This document shows, piece by piece, positions 1 through 10,261 of a stretch of 64,000 bases of DNA (position 1 is the stretch's first letter; every line of letters begins with the position of its first letter). The translations under genes were made by a program, and so were the position numbers. This DNA is from Streptococcus sp. VT 162. GTDB lineage: Bacteria; Bacillota; Bacilli; Lactobacillales; Streptococcaceae. Location of the stretch: contig CP007628.2 in NCBI GenBank assembly GCA_000688775.2, positions 1,116,001 to 1,180,000 on the forward strand, written 5' to 3'. The notes under the pieces are model-generated. The model was not told where the DNA came from. It did no database searches and saw nothing but the letters and a program-made list of their open reading frames with translations.

Positions 1-533
1 GCTGAATTGATATCGTATAGTCCGACAGGCATGTCTAGATCCTCTTGCTCTACGATGCTTTGCAAGATTTCAAGGGACAATTCATTTTGATCAACAGCTG
101 TCACATCAAAACCATTCTGTGCAAGAAAGAGAGAGTTACGGCCTTGACCACAACCCAAATCCAAGGCTCTTCCTGGTTTCACCGTCTGCATAGCTTCTAA
201 GACTTCCGAATGGACTGGATTGGTCTGGTATTTCTTAGGGAAATAATCCTCAGGTTTACAATAAAATTCCAAGTACCATTCTACATCGTCTGTTGCAGCC
301 TCTACTCGGTGCCAGGCTTGCGGTTGTGCCATAGGATTGTCAGCTCCTGCCTCAAAGCGGTGCTCAGCTAGAACCTCACCATCTTCAGTCAACTCAATAA
401 ACTTGAGTGCCCCCTTCAAGACAGTAATTTTTCCCCAAGTGCCGACTTTAGTATTGTGCTTTTGCTGAACAGCTTCAGGCATGGTCTGTTTATTCCACAA
501 GGGCATCCGTTTATAGGCAATTAATTTTTCCAT
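1..533 (-). CDS. tehB: TehB-type SAM-dependent methyltransferase (3' end outside window)
   Basis: This is the N-terminal part of a two-domain TehB protein; the gene runs off the left edge. The start is the ATG at 531-533, giving MEKLIAYKRMPLW. The first ~90 residues form the small beta-rich (cupin-like) domain found in streptococcal TehB. The methyltransferase domain follows, with the SAM-binding signature ALDLGCGQGRNSLFLAQNG. TehB proteins methylate oxyanions such as tellurite in vitro, but the natural substrate is unclear. It lies just downstream of smpB on the same strand. Confidence 0.85.
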   Translation of the reverse strand, partial: MEKLIAYKRMPLWNKQTMPEAVQQKHNTKVGTWGKITVLKGALKFIELTEDGEVLAEHRFEAGADNPMAQPQAWHRVEAATDDVEWYLEFYCKPEDYFPKKYQTNPVHSEVLEAMQTVKPGRALDLGCGQGRNSLFLAQNGFDVTAVDQNELSLEILQSIVEQEDLDMPVGLYDINS

Positions 534-547
534 TTTACTTCCTCTTC

Positions 548-1015
548 TTAACGCTGGTTGACAGCTTTCATCACACGCGCGATGTCGCGGTTTTGTTCAC
601 GACGTTTGATAGACTCCCGTTTGTCATAGTCATGTTTCCCTTTAGCAAGTCCTAAAAGGAGTTTAGCATAACCATCTTTAATATAGACTTTGAGGGGAAC
701 TAGGGTCATTCCTGTTCCTTTGGTTTCCTGTTCCAGTTTTTGAATTTGCTTCTTATGGAGCAGGAGTTTGCGACGGCGTTCAGGTTCCTGGTTCCAGATA
801 TTCCCCTCTTCGTAAGGGGCGATATGAACATTGCTCAGCCAGACTTCCCCATTTTTTACTTGGGCAAAGCCGTCCTTGAGATTGATTCGAGCAGCTCGAA
901 CGCTCTTGATTTCAGTTCCGGTCAGGACCATTCCTGCCTCTAGCGTATCTACGATTGTATAGTCGTGGTGCGCCTTTTTATTTTGTGCGACGACCTTTCC
1001 CTCGCCCTTTGCCAT
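548..1015 (-). CDS. smpB: SsrA-binding protein SmpB
   Basis: The 155-residue product has the length and sequence of SmpB, which binds the tRNA-like part of tmRNA and brings it to stalled ribosomes for trans-translation. The conserved core includes the motifs [18 protein letters not shown] and [10 protein letters not shown]. The basic C-terminal tail ([19 protein letters not shown]) is the part that enters the mRNA channel. The start codon lies inside the 3' end of rnr, a 38-bp overlap, so the two are probably translated together. RNase R is a known partner in tmRNA-linked mRNA decay, so the pairing makes sense. Confidence 0.97.
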   Translation of the reverse strand: MAKGEGKVVAQNKKAHHDYTIVDTLEAGMVLTGTEIKSVRAARINLKDGFAQVKNGEVWLSNVHIAPYEEGNIWNQEPERRRKLLLHKKQIQKLEQETKGTGMTLVPLKVYIKDGYAKLLLGLAKGKHDYDKRESIKRREQNRDIARVMKAVNQR

Positions 1016-3332
1016 GCTTGGCTCCTTTCTTAGCTACTTCTTTGTAAAAAGGTTTCTTGCCTTTTTTCTTTTTATCTTTTTGTGAATGCTTGTGCTTATC
1101 ACTTGAACACCCTGATTTTCTCTTGTCTTCCTTCTTGTCTGAACGACGACTTGAACCACGACCTCTGTCTTTGCGCCCAGCTTGTTTCAAACCTTTTTCG
1201 ATGACATCAAACTCACTTGGGATATAGGAGAAATCAATCTCACCTGTCATCTTATCCGCTCTTTCAACCCGAATGCGAATCTGCTGTCCAACACGGAAGG
1301 TTGTTCCTGATTTCTCCCCACGGAGAGTCAAATCACGCTCGTTGAAATGATAAAATTCAGGTAAATTGGTGATGTGAATCAAGCCTTCGACTGTATTTGG
1401 CAATTCAACAAAGAGACCAAATTTGACCATGCTGGATACAACTGCATCGTACTCTTCACCCACGTATTTTTCCATGTACTCAGCCTTTTTCATGGCTTCG
1501 ACTTCACGCTCCGCCTCGATGGCACGACGCTCACGGTTGGAAGACTGGGTTGCAATCTCTGGAATCACTTGTTCAAAATGCTCTGCTATTTCCTTAGAAC
1601 GGCTGTAATCCCGAATCATTCGATGAACAAGGAGGTCTGGATAACGGCGAATCGGACTGGTAAAATGAGTGTAATAGTCGGCAGCAAGACCATAGTGACC
1701 GTGATTGTGCTCAGAATAGCGAGCCTGCTGCATGGAACGAAGAAGCATCATGGACAATACATCCGCATAGGGTTCTCCCTCAACAGCACGCATGATGTCT
1801 TGAAGCGCCTCCTGACTCATCTCACTGGCAGTCCCATAAATCCGCAAACCAAAGCTCGAAGCATAATCAATAAACTTCTGAACTTTTTCAGCCTTGGGCT
1901 CCTCGTGAATCCGATAAATGAAAGGTAGGTCCAGTTTACTAAAGTGCTCGGCAACCGTTTCATTAGCAATCAACATGAAGGACTCAATCATCCGCTCAGC
2001 AACACCACGCTGACGAAGAACGATATCCACAGGCTTACCTTTTTTATCCACTAGAATCTTTGCTTCGCTGGTATCAAAGTTAAGGGCGCCACGCTTCTCA
2101 CGCATGCTTTCTAGAGTTTCATGAAGCTTGGCCATGAGTTCGATACTAGGAACAATTTTCTTATACTCTTGTCTCTTTTCCTCGTCACCTGCTAGGATAT
2201 CATTGACATCGCTATAGGTCATACGAAAGCTAGTCTTGATAACTGTTTGGGTAATGGTGTAATTAACCACACGACCGTGTTTATCAATTTCCATAATAGC
2301 AGACTGGGTCAAGCGATCTACTTGAGGATTGAGAGAGCAGATGCCGTTTGACAAACGCTCTGGAAGCATTGGCACCACTCGGTCTGTCACGTAGACAGAA
2401 GTCGCGCGGTTAAGGGCTTCCTTGTCAAGGGCAGAACCCTCGGTCACATAGTAGGAAACATCTGCGATGTGAACTCCGAGTTCTAGATTTCCATTTTTCA
2501 AAGGCTTAATGTGAACTGCGTCGTCCAAGTCCTTGGCATCCGCGCCGTCAATGGTAAAGGTGATTTCATCTCTCAGGTCCAGACGACCTTCCATATCCTT
2601 TTGAGACGGAGCTTCTGGTACACTTTCTGCCTCCTTGAGAACAGCTTCTGGAAATTCTGAAACAATATCCATGGATTCCAAGACTTCAAGAACGTCAATC
2701 CCAGCATCAGTCGAGTGCCCCACCACGTCTAGCACACTAGCGACAAAGAAATCATGTTTCTTACTTGGGTATTTGTCGATAAAGACCTTGAGAACTTCAG
2801 TACCTTCCAACTTGATAGCCGGTTTCTTCACATAAATCGGTTGGCTGATTTTCTGATTCTTTGAACGAATGTAGCCCGCATACTTGGGCTTTTCCTGATC
2901 CAGAACGATTTGCCCGACAACTGTCGTCAGGCTATGCTCTAGGATATCGATAATTTTGGCTTCTGCAGCTGTTCCCTTGTTGCGGTCAGCGACTTTCTTA
3001 ATCACGACCTCAACGGTATCGCCATCAATAGCATAGTTGACATCGTTTTTTCCTACAAAAAGGTCGTCCTCTTCGCCTTCCAGAGTAACAAAGCCAAAGC
3101 CGTTTTTATGGGCATGAAAAATCCCTTTGAGGGTAATTTCATGTTTCTTCTTTTGGTCCAGACATAAGCTACCATCATCTTCAAAACGAATCTGGTGCTT
3201 TCTTTCCATCAGGGACAGGGTTTTAATCAACTCACGGAAATCCTTGGACCCATCCTTTCCGAGAGCCTGAGCTAGGTCATTTACCGTCACTCGCCCCTTC
3301 TCTTGCAAATATTCTTTAATTTTATCTTTCAT
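978..3332 (-). CDS. rnr: Ribonuclease R (3'-5' exoribonuclease)
   Basis: A 784-residue RNase II/R family enzyme that degrades structured RNA processively. An N-terminal helix-turn-helix-like region (about 1-60) is followed by cold-shock domains, then the RNB catalytic domain. The RNB active-site region is visible as [16 protein letters not shown], with its cluster of Asp residues that bind metal. An S1 domain ([20 protein letters not shown]) follows, and the C-terminus is a Lys/Arg-rich tail. It overlaps smpB and lies downstream of secG. No disruption was seen. Confidence 0.97.
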   Translation of the reverse strand: MKDKIKEYLQEKGRVTVNDLAQALGKDGSKDFRELIKTLSLMERKHQIRFEDDGSLCLDQKKKHEITLKGIFHAHKNGFGFVTLEGEEDDLFVGKNDVNYAIDGDTVEVVIKKVADRNKGTAAEAKIIDILEHSLTTVVGQIVLDQEKPKYAGYIRSKNQKISQPIYVKKPAIKLEGTEVLKVFIDKYPSKKHDFFVASVLDVVGHSTDAGIDVLEVLESMDIVSEFPEAVLKEAESVPEAPSQKDMEGRLDLRDEITFTIDGADAKDLDDAVHIKPLKNGNLELGVHIADVSYYVTEGSALDKEALNRATSVYVTDRVVPMLPERLSNGICSLNPQVDRLTQSAIMEIDKHGRVVNYTITQTVIKTSFRMTYSDVNDILAGDEEKRQEYKKIVPSIELMAKLHETLESMREKRGALNFDTSEAKILVDKKGKPVDIVLRQRGVAERMIESFMLIANETVAEHFSKLDLPFIYRIHEEPKAEKVQKFIDYASSFGLRIYGTASEMSQEALQDIMRAVEGEPYADVLSMMLLRSMQQARYSEHNHGHYGLAADYYTHFTSPIRRYPDLLVHRMIRDYSRSKEIAEHFEQVIPEIATQSSNRERRAIEAEREVEAMKKAEYMEKYVGEEYDAVVSSMVKFGLFVELPNTVEGLIHITNLPEFYHFNERDLTLRGEKSGTTFRVGQQIRIRVERADKMTGEIDFSYIPSEFDVIEKGLKQAGRKDRGRGSSRRSDKKEDKRKSGCSSDKHKHSQKDKKKKGKKPFYKEVAKKGAKHGKGRGKGRRTK

Positions 3333-3392
3333 GTTTTCTTTCTAGATTTTTAAAATTTTTTTGACTGATAACTTTCTAGGTGTCATTAAAAA

Positions 3393-3425
3393 TAAAAATA
3401 GGCTAAGACCTAGTCTCGCCCATTT
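3393..3425 (-). terminator. Probable terminator after secG
   Basis: Reading on the minus strand, a short stem (AGAC/GTCT inside GGC/GCC) is followed by TATTTTTATTTTT, in the gap between secG and rnr. The stem is short, so read-through into rnr is likely. Confidence 0.45.
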
Positions 3426-3426
3426 C

Positions 3427-3660
3427 TTATCTACTTGATAATACCGTCAATGCTAAGGCAATGGCTAGCCAGAAAAAGACTAAAATACCTGTCAAACGTT
3501 GCATCACAGCTTCAAAACCACGCGCTTTACTACGTTCAAACAAATCACCTGAGCTGGCATCAAATACATTGCTGGATTGGTTCTTAGTTGGTTGCATGAA
3601 AATCGCAATCACAATCACAACAGATAATACTAATAAAATGGTTAATAATAGGTTATACAT
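3427..3660 (-). CDS. secG: Preprotein translocase subunit SecG
   Basis: A 77-residue membrane protein with two hydrophobic segments (LLLTILLVLSVVIVIAIFMQ, and a second near residues 52-73) joined by a polar loop containing NQSSNVFDASSGDLFERSKA. This is the SecG architecture. SecG is the auxiliary subunit of the SecYEG channel. The arrangement pmrA-rpmG-secG-rnr-smpB-tehB is, from memory, the one seen in S. pneumoniae. Confidence 0.93.
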   Translation of the reverse strand: MYNLLLTILLVLSVVIVIAIFMQPTKNQSSNVFDASSGDLFERSKARGFEAVMQRLTGILVFFWLAIALALTVLSSR

Positions 3661-3699
3661 ATCAAACTCCTTAAAATCCCTATTATTTTACCATAAATT

Positions 3700-3849
3700 C
3701 TACTTAGATTCAAGATGTAAAGTTACTTTTCTTTCCTTTGGACAATATTTTAAAACCTCAATCTTGTCTGGATGGGTTTTGGAGTTCTTACTGGTTAGAT
3801 AATTCATGCTGCCACAAGAGGAGCACTTGAGATTGATTTTTACTCGCAC
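3700..3849 (-). CDS. rpmG: 50S ribosomal protein L33
   Basis: A 49-residue ORF that reads [20 protein letters not shown] then [19 protein letters not shown]. It starts at a GTG (3847-3849) preceded by AAAGGA. The GTG shares its first base with the TAG stop of the pmrA reading frame, so translation of the two was probably coupled. The zinc-ribbon positions are only partly kept: Cys9, Cys12 and Cys36 are present, but the fourth ligand is Glu39. This suggests the 'C-minus' or partly degenerate L33 type, which does not depend on zinc. Confidence 0.92.
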   Translation of the reverse strand: MRVKINLKCSSCGSMNYLTSKNSKTHPDKIEVLKYCPKERKVTLHLESK

Positions 3850-5048
3850 TAGATTTCCTTTACTTTTAATAATGATCTAAATTGCACTATGTTACATAAA
3901 CAACTGAAAGCCACACAGGCTGCTGTCGCATAAAAGACAGCATGGTAGCCCAAATATCCTGCAACTGCGGATCCCGCCATAGGTCCAATCACTCCACCGA
4001 GATAAAAAAAGACTTGGTTGAAGGCGAAAATCCTTGAAATACCTGATTTCGGAGTCATTTTGCTAAGAAGGGCATTAACTCACGGTATGAGAGCACCTGT
4101 TCCCAAACCAAAGAGAAAACGATACAAGCCAAGTTGAAGGGGGCTGGTCGCATGGGCACAAAGAAGGTAAATGATGACGGAATAAATCTGCGCTGCGACC
4201 AACAATCTATGATTTCCTACCTTATCACCAAGTTTTCCTAGAACTCCAGCACTCATCATGCTAGAAAATCCCATGCTGGATACGATCAATCCTGATACAA
4301 AGAGAAGATTCTCAGTCTGCCCTAAGTCCCGCACATAGAGAGCTAGAATGGGACCAATTGATTGAGCTGAAAACTGAATGACGAAGCTCGTCAAAAATAG
4401 GTTCGCTAAAAGCCTAGGATACTTGAAAGAAGAAAATACTTCTTTCGTTGGGATAGCCTTCTCCTTAGCCACTGGCTGAAAATCTTCCTTGATAAAGAAA
4501 ATAGTTAGGATTGCAGCTAAAAATAAGAAAGCGCCTACCAATAAAAAGACATTACGAATGCCAAAAATTTCAGCAATAAAGCCTCCAACAAAGGGGCCCG
4601 TCAGTGTTCCCGCAACTACACCTGTAGATAGAGTCCCTAGAGCCGCTCCAGACTTATCTTTCGGTACCTGACTAGCAATCAAGGCCGTTGCATTGGGGAC
4701 AAAACCAGTAAATACACCATTGAGCAAGCGCAGAAAGAGTAGCCAATAGATATTTGGCACGAAGGCCAAACCTCCCATAGTGATGGTCATGGCAAGACCT
4801 GCTCGAATCATCATGGGTTTTCAACCATATTTGTCAGCAAGAATACCCCAGATAGGAGAAACTAGAGCTGCTGAAACAGCCGAAACTGAGATGGCTAATC
4901 CAGCATAAAAAGCAACTTGGTCCCCTTCAATTCCCAACTGTTCTACAAAGATAGGCATGAAAGGAACGACCAAGGAAATGCTGGCTCCCGTTAGAAAACT
5001 ACCGAACCAGGCAACACGAAGATTCTCTTTCCAACTAATCTCTTGCAC
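3849..5048 (-). pseudogene. pmrA: PmrA-like multidrug MFS efflux gene, broken by two in-frame TGA codons
   Basis: The three collinear pieces together match a full-length (about 399-residue) 12-helix major facilitator related to pneumococcal PmrA, a fluoroquinolone and dye exporter. The start is the GTG at 5046-5048, which has GGAGG eight bases upstream and overlaps the end of coaE. The frame is kept throughout, but it is interrupted by TGA at 4821-4823 (after ADKYG, where an Arg codon CGA is expected before KPMMIRAG) and by TGA at 4080-4082 (after GTGALIP, where a Gly codon GGA is expected before VNALLSKM). Each stop needs only one substitution. No other decay is visible, so the inactivation looks recent. 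Confidence 0.9.
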
Positions 5049-5640
5049 AGCTATCGCCTCCTTCAAGTAACTTCACTACTTGACTCACAAGCTGATCACG
5101 ACTGCCATTATTGTCTAATATATGGCTCGCCAATTTTTTCTTTTCTTCTAAAGACCACTGAGTTGCCAGACGGGACTCTGCTACCTCCTTAGAAAGATGA
5201 TCCCGTTTCATGAAACGTTCCACCTGAACATCACGGTCCACATAGACCAGCCACGTTTCATCAAACCAAGCACTGTAGTCCTGTTCAAAAAGCAGGGGAA
5301 TATCCATGAAAAAAACCGTTTCTGTCTGAGCCAACTGGTCTCTCAGTGCAGCCAATTCCTCACGAATAATCTTTCCTTGGGTTTGCTTAGACCATTCCCG
5401 CTCCTCAGGATTTGAAAAGATGAGACTAGCCAGGAGAGGGCGATTGAGTTCTCCATTTTCAAGGATGATTTCCTGCCCAAAGTGCTGAACTAAGAGCTGA
5501 TAAAGACGACCACCAGGTCTCTGTAGTTGGTGGACGACTGCGTCAGCATCCACCACTTGAAAACCTTGCTGTCTCAAAAAATTTGTCACAGTTGATTTAC
5601 CCGAAGCAATTCCTCCTGTGATTCCGATGATTTTTCCCAT
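5035..5640 (-). CDS. coaE: Dephospho-CoA kinase
   Basis: A 201-residue P-loop kinase that phosphorylates dephospho-CoA in the last step of CoA synthesis. The P-loop is GITGGIASGKSTV at residues ~5-17, followed by DADAVVHQL. The start is the ATG at 5638-5640, preceded by AGGAGGGG. That ATG overlaps the TGA stop of mutM (TGATG), so the two are translationally coupled. An upstream extension in the same frame lies inside mutM and is not used. The 3' end overlaps the start of the pmrA frame. Confidence 0.95.
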   Translation of the reverse strand: MGKIIGITGGIASGKSTVTNFLRQQGFQVVDADAVVHQLQRPGGRLYQLLVQHFGQEIILENGELNRPLLASLIFSNPEEREWSKQTQGKIIREELAALRDQLAQTETVFFMDIPLLFEQDYSAWFDETWLVYVDRDVQVERFMKRDHLSKEVAESRLATQWSLEEKKKLASHILDNNGSRDQLVSQVVKLLEGGDSCARD

Positions 5641-6464
5641 CAGCCCCTCCTTTGACACTGAGGACAAAAATGAGTTCCCCGTCCACCGAGCTGGAATTTC
5701 TCAATCACTGTCCCACAGCGCGAACATGCTTGTCCAGTCTTATCATAGACCTGATGGAAGTCCTGCATGGTTCCGTCTTCCCCAAAGGCATTGGTATAGG
5801 TCCGAATGGTGGAACCGCCCTTTTCGACTGCCTGTCCCAAAACAGCAATGGTCTGGTCATGAATAGCTGACGCTTCTTCTGCCGTCATAGTTTGGGAAGG
5901 TCTAGCTGGATGAACCTGAGCTCGCCAGAGAACCTCATCCACATAGATATTGCCAAGGCCAGCTACCAAGGTCTGGTCTAGGAGATGGGATTTGATAGGC
6001 TTTTTAGACTTGGCTAGGGCAGATTGAAAGACCTGCAAATCAAAGTCCTGCTCTCTTGGCTCAGGACCTAGTTTCTTAGAAATAAAGTAGGCATCCAAAA
6101 GGTCGGGTGCCAATAGTTCCATAGTACCAAACTTGCGTACATCCTCATAAACAAGCGTACCTCCATCTTCGAACTCAATGAAAACATGGGCATGCTTGCG
6201 TTCTGGAACTTGGTCCGGATAGTAAAAATACTTGCCCTCCATCCGAAGATGGGAAATCAAGACCTTGTCTGTCAAGTAGAAAAGCAAATATTTTCCACGA
6301 CGCCCCATGGACTCAATTACTTGACCAGGCAATTCCTTTCGAAACTCGTCCAAATCCGTCTTGATCATCTTAGGATAAGTAATCTCTATATTAGAAATCT
6401 TCTTTCCCAAGATCAATTTTTCTAAGCCACGACGAACCGTTTCAACCTCAGGTAATTCAGGCAT
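5640..6464 (-). CDS. mutM: Formamidopyrimidine-DNA glycosylase (MutM/Fpg)
   Basis: A 274-residue glycosylase/AP lyase that removes 8-oxoguanine and formamidopyrimidines. The start is the ATG at 6462-6464, because the mature enzyme must begin with the N-terminal proline nucleophile ([14 protein letters not shown]). A longer ORF upstream would bury that proline. The [17 protein letters not shown] helix-two-turn-helix motif and the C-terminal zinc finger (CSRCGTVI ... FCPQCQRRG) are present. It is coupled to coaE downstream. Confidence 0.97.
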   Translation of the reverse strand: MPELPEVETVRRGLEKLILGKKISNIEITYPKMIKTDLDEFRKELPGQVIESMGRRGKYLLFYLTDKVLISHLRMEGKYFYYPDQVPERKHAHVFIEFEDGGTLVYEDVRKFGTMELLAPDLLDAYFISKKLGPEPREQDFDLQVFQSALAKSKKPIKSHLLDQTLVAGLGNIYVDEVLWRAQVHPARPSQTMTAEEASAIHDQTIAVLGQAVEKGGSTIRTYTNAFGEDGTMQDFHQVYDKTGQACSRCGTVIEKFQLGGRGTHFCPQCQRRG

Positions 6465-6512
6465 AGTTCCTCCTTCTGTAAAAACAAGAAGCAGGCATGA
6501 GCCCACCTCTAC

Positions 6513-7412
6513 TTAGTATTCTTTTTCGTTATAGCCAAAGTCAGCCAAATCTAGCTTTTTATCACGCCAGTTTTTCTTGACCTTGACCCAAGTTTCTAGG
6601 AAAACCTTGTCCCCTAGCATGAGTTCGATATCACGACGGGCCATGGTCCCTATTTTCTTGAGCATAGCGCCACCTTTTCCGATGATGATGCCCTTTTGGC
6701 TATCACGCTCGACCATGATGGTTGCACGGATATGAACCTTGTCTGTCTCTTCATCACGCTTCATGGAGTCAACTACCACTGCAACTGAGTGAGGAATCTC
6801 TTCTCGAGTTAGGTGCAAGACTTTCTCACGAATCATTTCAGAAACCAAGAAACGCTCAGGATGATCTGTGATTTGATCAGCTGGGAAATACTGGAAACCT
6901 TCCTCTAGATTTTCACTCAAAATATCGATTAGTCGAGAAACGTTATTTCCCTGAAGGGCTGAGATAGGAACAATTTCCTTGAAGTCCATCTGATTTCGGA
7001 AATCATCAATCTGAGCCAAAAGCTGGTCTGGGTGGACCTTGTCAATCTTATTGACCACCAGAATCACAGGAACCTTGGCAGCCTTGAGACGATCGATAAT
7101 CATGTCGTCACCCTTACCACGTGGCTCATCAGCTGGTACCATGAATAGAACAGTATCCACTTCACGAAGGGTGCTGTAAGCTGATTCCACCATGAAATCT
7201 CCAAGAGCTGTTTTGGGCTTGTGAATCCCCGGTGTATCGATAAAGACGATTTGCTCCTTATCCGTGGTGTAAATCCCCATGATTTTATTGCGCGTTGTTT
7301 GCGCCTTGTCACTCATAATGGCAATCTTTTGCCCCATGACGTGATTCAAAAAGGTTGACTTCCCGACATTGGGACGTCCCAAAATAGCTACAAAGCCTGA
7401 TTTAAATGTCAT
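6513..7412 (-). CDS. era: GTPase Era
   Basis: A 299-residue essential GTPase for 30S assembly that binds the 3' end of 16S rRNA. G1 is GRPNVGKS (residues 12-19), G3 is DTPG, and G4 is NKID. The C-terminal KH domain includes [16 protein letters not shown]. The order dgkA-era is typical of Firmicutes. The gene is 16 bases downstream of dgkA and preceded by AGAGGAAATT. Confidence 0.97.
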   Translation of the reverse strand: MTFKSGFVAILGRPNVGKSTFLNHVMGQKIAIMSDKAQTTRNKIMGIYTTDKEQIVFIDTPGIHKPKTALGDFMVESAYSTLREVDTVLFMVPADEPRGKGDDMIIDRLKAAKVPVILVVNKIDKVHPDQLLAQIDDFRNQMDFKEIVPISALQGNNVSRLIDILSENLEEGFQYFPADQITDHPERFLVSEMIREKVLHLTREEIPHSVAVVVDSMKRDEETDKVHIRATIMVERDSQKGIIIGKGGAMLKKIGTMARRDIELMLGDKVFLETWVKVKKNWRDKKLDLADFGYNEKEY

Positions 7413-7428
7413 AATTTCCTCTTAGTGT

Positions 7429-7824
7429 TTAAAATAGTATATCCCAAATGCGTGGGAGAAAGATAAGTGCACCTGTCACTGCAGCAAAAAGAGAGACAAC
7501 TAGCACGGCTCCTGCTGCCATGTCCTTGGCTTTCTTTGCCAACATAGAAAAGTGATAGTGACTGGCTAGATCCACCACATTTTCAATAGCAGAGTTAATA
7601 ATCTCAAAGGCTACTACCAAGAAAATGCTCATTAGGAGAAAGAGCCATTCAATTCGTGACACCTGAAAAACAAAACCTGCAAGGATGACTACTAGAGCCG
7701 TCACTGCATGTTTTCGCATATTGCGTTCTTCCTTGAAAGCAGTCAGAATTCCTGTAAGGGCAAATTCTAAACTGGATACCAAGTCACGATTTTTCCATTT
7801 TCGTTTATTGTCTTGTGAGTCCAT
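7429..7824 (-). CDS. dgkA: Undecaprenol/diacylglycerol kinase (DgkA family)
   Basis: A 131-residue integral membrane kinase. The family motif for the active site is visible as [16 protein letters not shown], and three hydrophobic helices surround it. In Gram-positive bacteria this family phosphorylates undecaprenol, supporting cell-wall lipid-carrier supply; in oral streptococci it affects acid tolerance. The start overlaps the end of ybeY by about 20 bp, so the ybeY-dgkA-era set is probably co-transcribed. Confidence 0.93.
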   Translation of the reverse strand: MDSQDNKRKWKNRDLVSSLEFALTGILTAFKEERNMRKHAVTALVVILAGFVFQVSRIEWLFLLMSIFLVVAFEIINSAIENVVDLASHYHFSMLAKKAKDMAAGAVLVVSLFAAVTGALIFLPRIWDILF

Positions 7825-8302
7825 AGGCTGTCAAAATTTCTTCTTGTAAACCGAACATCTCCGCTTCTTCTTTCGGAGTGTAGTGATCGTAGCCGTTAAT
7901 GTGTAAAAAGCCGTGTACTGCCAAGAAGCCCATCTCACGCTCAAAGCTGTGACCGTATTCCTCAGCCTGCTCATGCGCTTTATCGATAGAGATGAACAGT
8001 TCCCCAATATAGGCATCAAACTCAGACATCATCTCTGCTAATTCAGGATTTTCAAGCAAATCTTCTTCATCAAAGGCAATGTCCAACTCTGGTTTATACT
8101 CAAGGCTGATGACATCTGTCGAACGATCCGTATCACGGTACTCGAGGTTGAGTTCATGGCTACGCTCATTGGTCACAAAAGTGACTGCCATCTCCTTGTC
8201 TTCTTTTCCTATTTTTTTGGCTGCAAATTCCAAAATCTCTTGGGTTTGGTGCAAGATTTCTTGTGAAACTTGACCAGTTTCATCTACCATTTCAATATAC
8301 AT
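7805..8302 (-). CDS. ybeY: Endoribonuclease YbeY
   Basis: A 165-residue metal-dependent endoribonuclease of the UPF0054 family, involved in 16S rRNA maturation and quality control. The zinc-binding signature is present in order as [11 protein letters not shown]. The start [11 protein letters not shown] is in frame with a second ATG four codons in (8288-8290); the first is the family start. Its promoter (TATAAT at 8332-8337) faces away from the pavA promoter. Confidence 0.96.
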   Translation of the reverse strand: MYIEMVDETGQVSQEILHQTQEILEFAAKKIGKEDKEMAVTFVTNERSHELNLEYRDTDRSTDVISLEYKPELDIAFDEEDLLENPELAEMMSEFDAYIGELFISIDKAHEQAEEYGHSFEREMGFLAVHGFLHINGYDHYTPKEEAEMFGLQEEILTAYGLTRQ

Positions 8303-8331
8303 GTACTTCTCGATTCTCTTTACTTGGCTTT

Positions 8332-8376
8332 ATTATACCATATTTCCATGATTTTATTCTACCTTTTTGATATAAT
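8332..8376. promoter_or_regulatory. Divergent promoters for ybeY (minus) and pavA (plus)
   Basis: On the minus strand there is an extended -10 box, TGGTATAAT, with the hexamer at 8332-8337, for ybeY. On the plus strand there is TGATATAAT, with the hexamer at 8371-8376, for pavA. Neither has a clear -35 box, as expected for extended -10 promoters. Confidence 0.6.
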
Positions 8377-8406
8377 ACTATGGAATACAATCACAAGGAG
8401 AGAACG

Positions 8407-10062
8407 ATGTCATTTGACGGATTTTTTTTACACCACATGATTGAGGAATTGCGAAGAGAGTTGGTCAATGGTCGCATCCAGAAAATCAATCAACCTTTTG
8501 AACAAGAGTTGGTCTTGCAAATCCGCAGCAATCGTCAAAGCCATCGCCTGCTCCTCTCTGCTCATCCCGTTTTTGGTCGCATCCAGCTGACCCAAACGAC
8601 TTTTGAAAATCCAGCCCAACCTTCTACTTTTATCATGGTTTTGAGAAAGTATTTACAAGGCGCCCTGATTGAGTCGATCGAGCAAATCGAAAATGACCGT
8701 ATTGTGGAAATTACCGTTTCCAATAAAAACGAGATTGGGGACCATATCCAGGCTACTTTGATTATCGAGATTATGGGGAAACACAGTAATATTCTCCTCG
8801 TGGATAAAAGCAGCCATAAAATCCTCGAAGTTATTAAACACGTTGGCTTTTCACAAAATAGCTACCGCACCTTGCTCCCCGGATCGACCTATCTCGCTCC
8901 ACCAAGCACCGAGTCTCTCAATCCTTTTACTGTCAAGGATGAAAAACTCTTTGAAATTCTGCAAACCCAAGAACTAACTGCAAAAAATCTTCAAAGTCTC
9001 TTTCAAGGTCTGGGACGTGATACGGCAAATGAATTGGAAAACATTCTTGTCAGTGATAAACTGTCTACTTTCCGAAACTTTTTCAGTCAAGAAACCAAGC
9101 CATGCTTAACAGAGACTTCCTTCAGCCCAGTTCCTTTTGTAAATCAGGTGGGAGAGCCTTTTGCCAGCCTTTCTGACTTGCTGGACACCTACTATAAGGA
9201 CAAGGCTGAACGCGACCGTGTCAAACAGCAAGCCAGCGAACTGATTCGACGTGTTGAAAATGAACTTCAGAAAAATCGACATAAGCTGAAAAAACAAGAA
9301 AAAGAATTACTGGCAACAGACAATGCTGAGGAATTTCGCCAAAAAGGGGAATTGTTGACAACCTTCCTCCACCAAGTGCCTAATGACCAAGATCAGGTTA
9401 CCTTGGACAACTACTACACCAATCAACCTATCACCATTGCGCTTGATAAGGCCTTGACTCCCAGTCAGAATGCCCAACGCTATTTTAAACGTTACCAGAA
9501 ACTCAAAGAAGCTGTCAAATACCTGACTGAACTGATTGAAGAAACCAAGGCAACCATTCTCTATCTGGAAAGTGTCGAGACTGTTCTTAACCAAGCTGGG
9601 CTGGAGGAAATCGCTGAAATCCGTGAAGAATTGATCCAAACTGGCTTTATTAGAAGACGCCAACGCGAGAAAATCCAGAAACGCAAAAAACCAGAACAGT
9701 ATCTAGCGAGCGATGGCAAGACCATCATCTATGTCGGACGAAACAACCTGCAAAATGAGGAATTGACCTTTAAAATGGCCCGCAAGGAGGAACTTTGGTT
9801 CCATGCCAAGGACATTCCTGGAAGTCATGTCGTCATCTCAGGAAATCTTGACCCATCTGATGAAGTTAAAACAGATGCGGCCGAACTAGCTGCCTACTTC
9901 TCCAAAGGGCGTTTGTCAAATCTCGTGCAAGTGGATATGATTGAAGTGAAAAAGCTCAACAAACCAACAGGAGGAAAACCCGGTTTTGTAACCTATACAG
10001 GACAAAAGACCCTCCGTGTCACACCAGATCCAGAAAAAATCGCATCTATGAAAAAATCCTGA
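8407..10062 (+). CDS. pavA: Fibronectin-binding/ribosome quality control protein PavA (RqcH/FbpA family)
   Basis: A 551-residue NFACT-family protein. The start is the ATG at 8407, preceded by AAGGAGAGAACG and giving MSFDGFFLHHM, the same length as pneumococcal PavA; the upstream ATG at 8380 overlaps the -10/start region and is not used. The NFACT-N domain is followed by a coiled coil (about 285-430) and the NFACT-R domain (ELWFHAKDIPGSHVVI). PavA is a surface fibronectin adhesin without a signal peptide. Relatives (RqcH) act in ribosome-associated quality control by adding alanine tails, and both roles may apply. It is alone on the plus strand here. Confidence 0.93.
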   Translation: MSFDGFFLHHMIEELRRELVNGRIQKINQPFEQELVLQIRSNRQSHRLLLSAHPVFGRIQLTQTTFENPAQPSTFIMVLRKYLQGALIESIEQIENDRIVEITVSNKNEIGDHIQATLIIEIMGKHSNILLVDKSSHKILEVIKHVGFSQNSYRTLLPGSTYLAPPSTESLNPFTVKDEKLFEILQTQELTAKNLQSLFQGLGRDTANELENILVSDKLSTFRNFFSQETKPCLTETSFSPVPFVNQVGEPFASLSDLLDTYYKDKAERDRVKQQASELIRRVENELQKNRHKLKKQEKELLATDNAEEFRQKGELLTTFLHQVPNDQDQVTLDNYYTNQPITIALDKALTPSQNAQRYFKRYQKLKEAVKYLTELIEETKATILYLESVETVLNQAGLEEIAEIREELIQTGFIRRRQREKIQKRKKPEQYLASDGKTIIYVGRNNLQNEELTFKMARKEELWFHAKDIPGSHVVISGNLDPSDEVKTDAAELAAYFSKGRLSNLVQVDMIEVKKLNKPTGGKPGFVTYTGQKTLRVTPDPEKIASMKKS

Positions 10063-10083
10063 TTCCACTTGAAATCAGGATTT
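10054..10083 (+). terminator. Terminator of pavA
   Basis: The arms AAATCCTGATT (10054-10064) and AATCAGGATTT (10073-10083) pair with an 8-nt loop. The pavA stop codon (10060-10062) lies inside the left arm. Confidence 0.8.
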
Positions 10084-10094
10084 TCGTTTACATT

Positions 10095-10151
10095 TTACTC
10101 TGCAATCAAGGTTTCCAATCCAACCTTCATCATATCGGTGAAGGTATTTTG
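10095..10151 (-). repeat. Second copy of the deoD 3' end (57 bp)
   Basis: This 57-bp stretch repeats 11138-11194 with a single mismatch. In the functional gene it encodes the last 18 residues of DeoD plus the stop codon. Here there is no gene upstream of it, so it is a non-functional remnant. It sits between the pavA terminator and the sirtuin gene, so the two copies bracket the sirtuin gene. Confidence 0.9.
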
Positions 10152-10261
10152 ATTTTCTCAGCCAGTTTTTAGTAACTCTTAAAGAGCGAGATTTTGGCCA
10201 ATAAATGAGATAGTTTTCTCTTTCAAGTAACAAGATTTTGTTGCTATCTTCTAAAATTCTT

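Noticed and set aside
1374..1928. A 184-residue ORF antisense to rnr
   Set aside because: It lies fully inside the RNB coding region, has no ribosome binding site, and shows composition expected from the complementary strand.
3849..5048. Read-through or recoded TGA in pmrA (for example selenocysteine)
   Set aside because: No SECIS-like structure or selenium genes are known to me in streptococci, and the positions are Arg and Gly in homologues.
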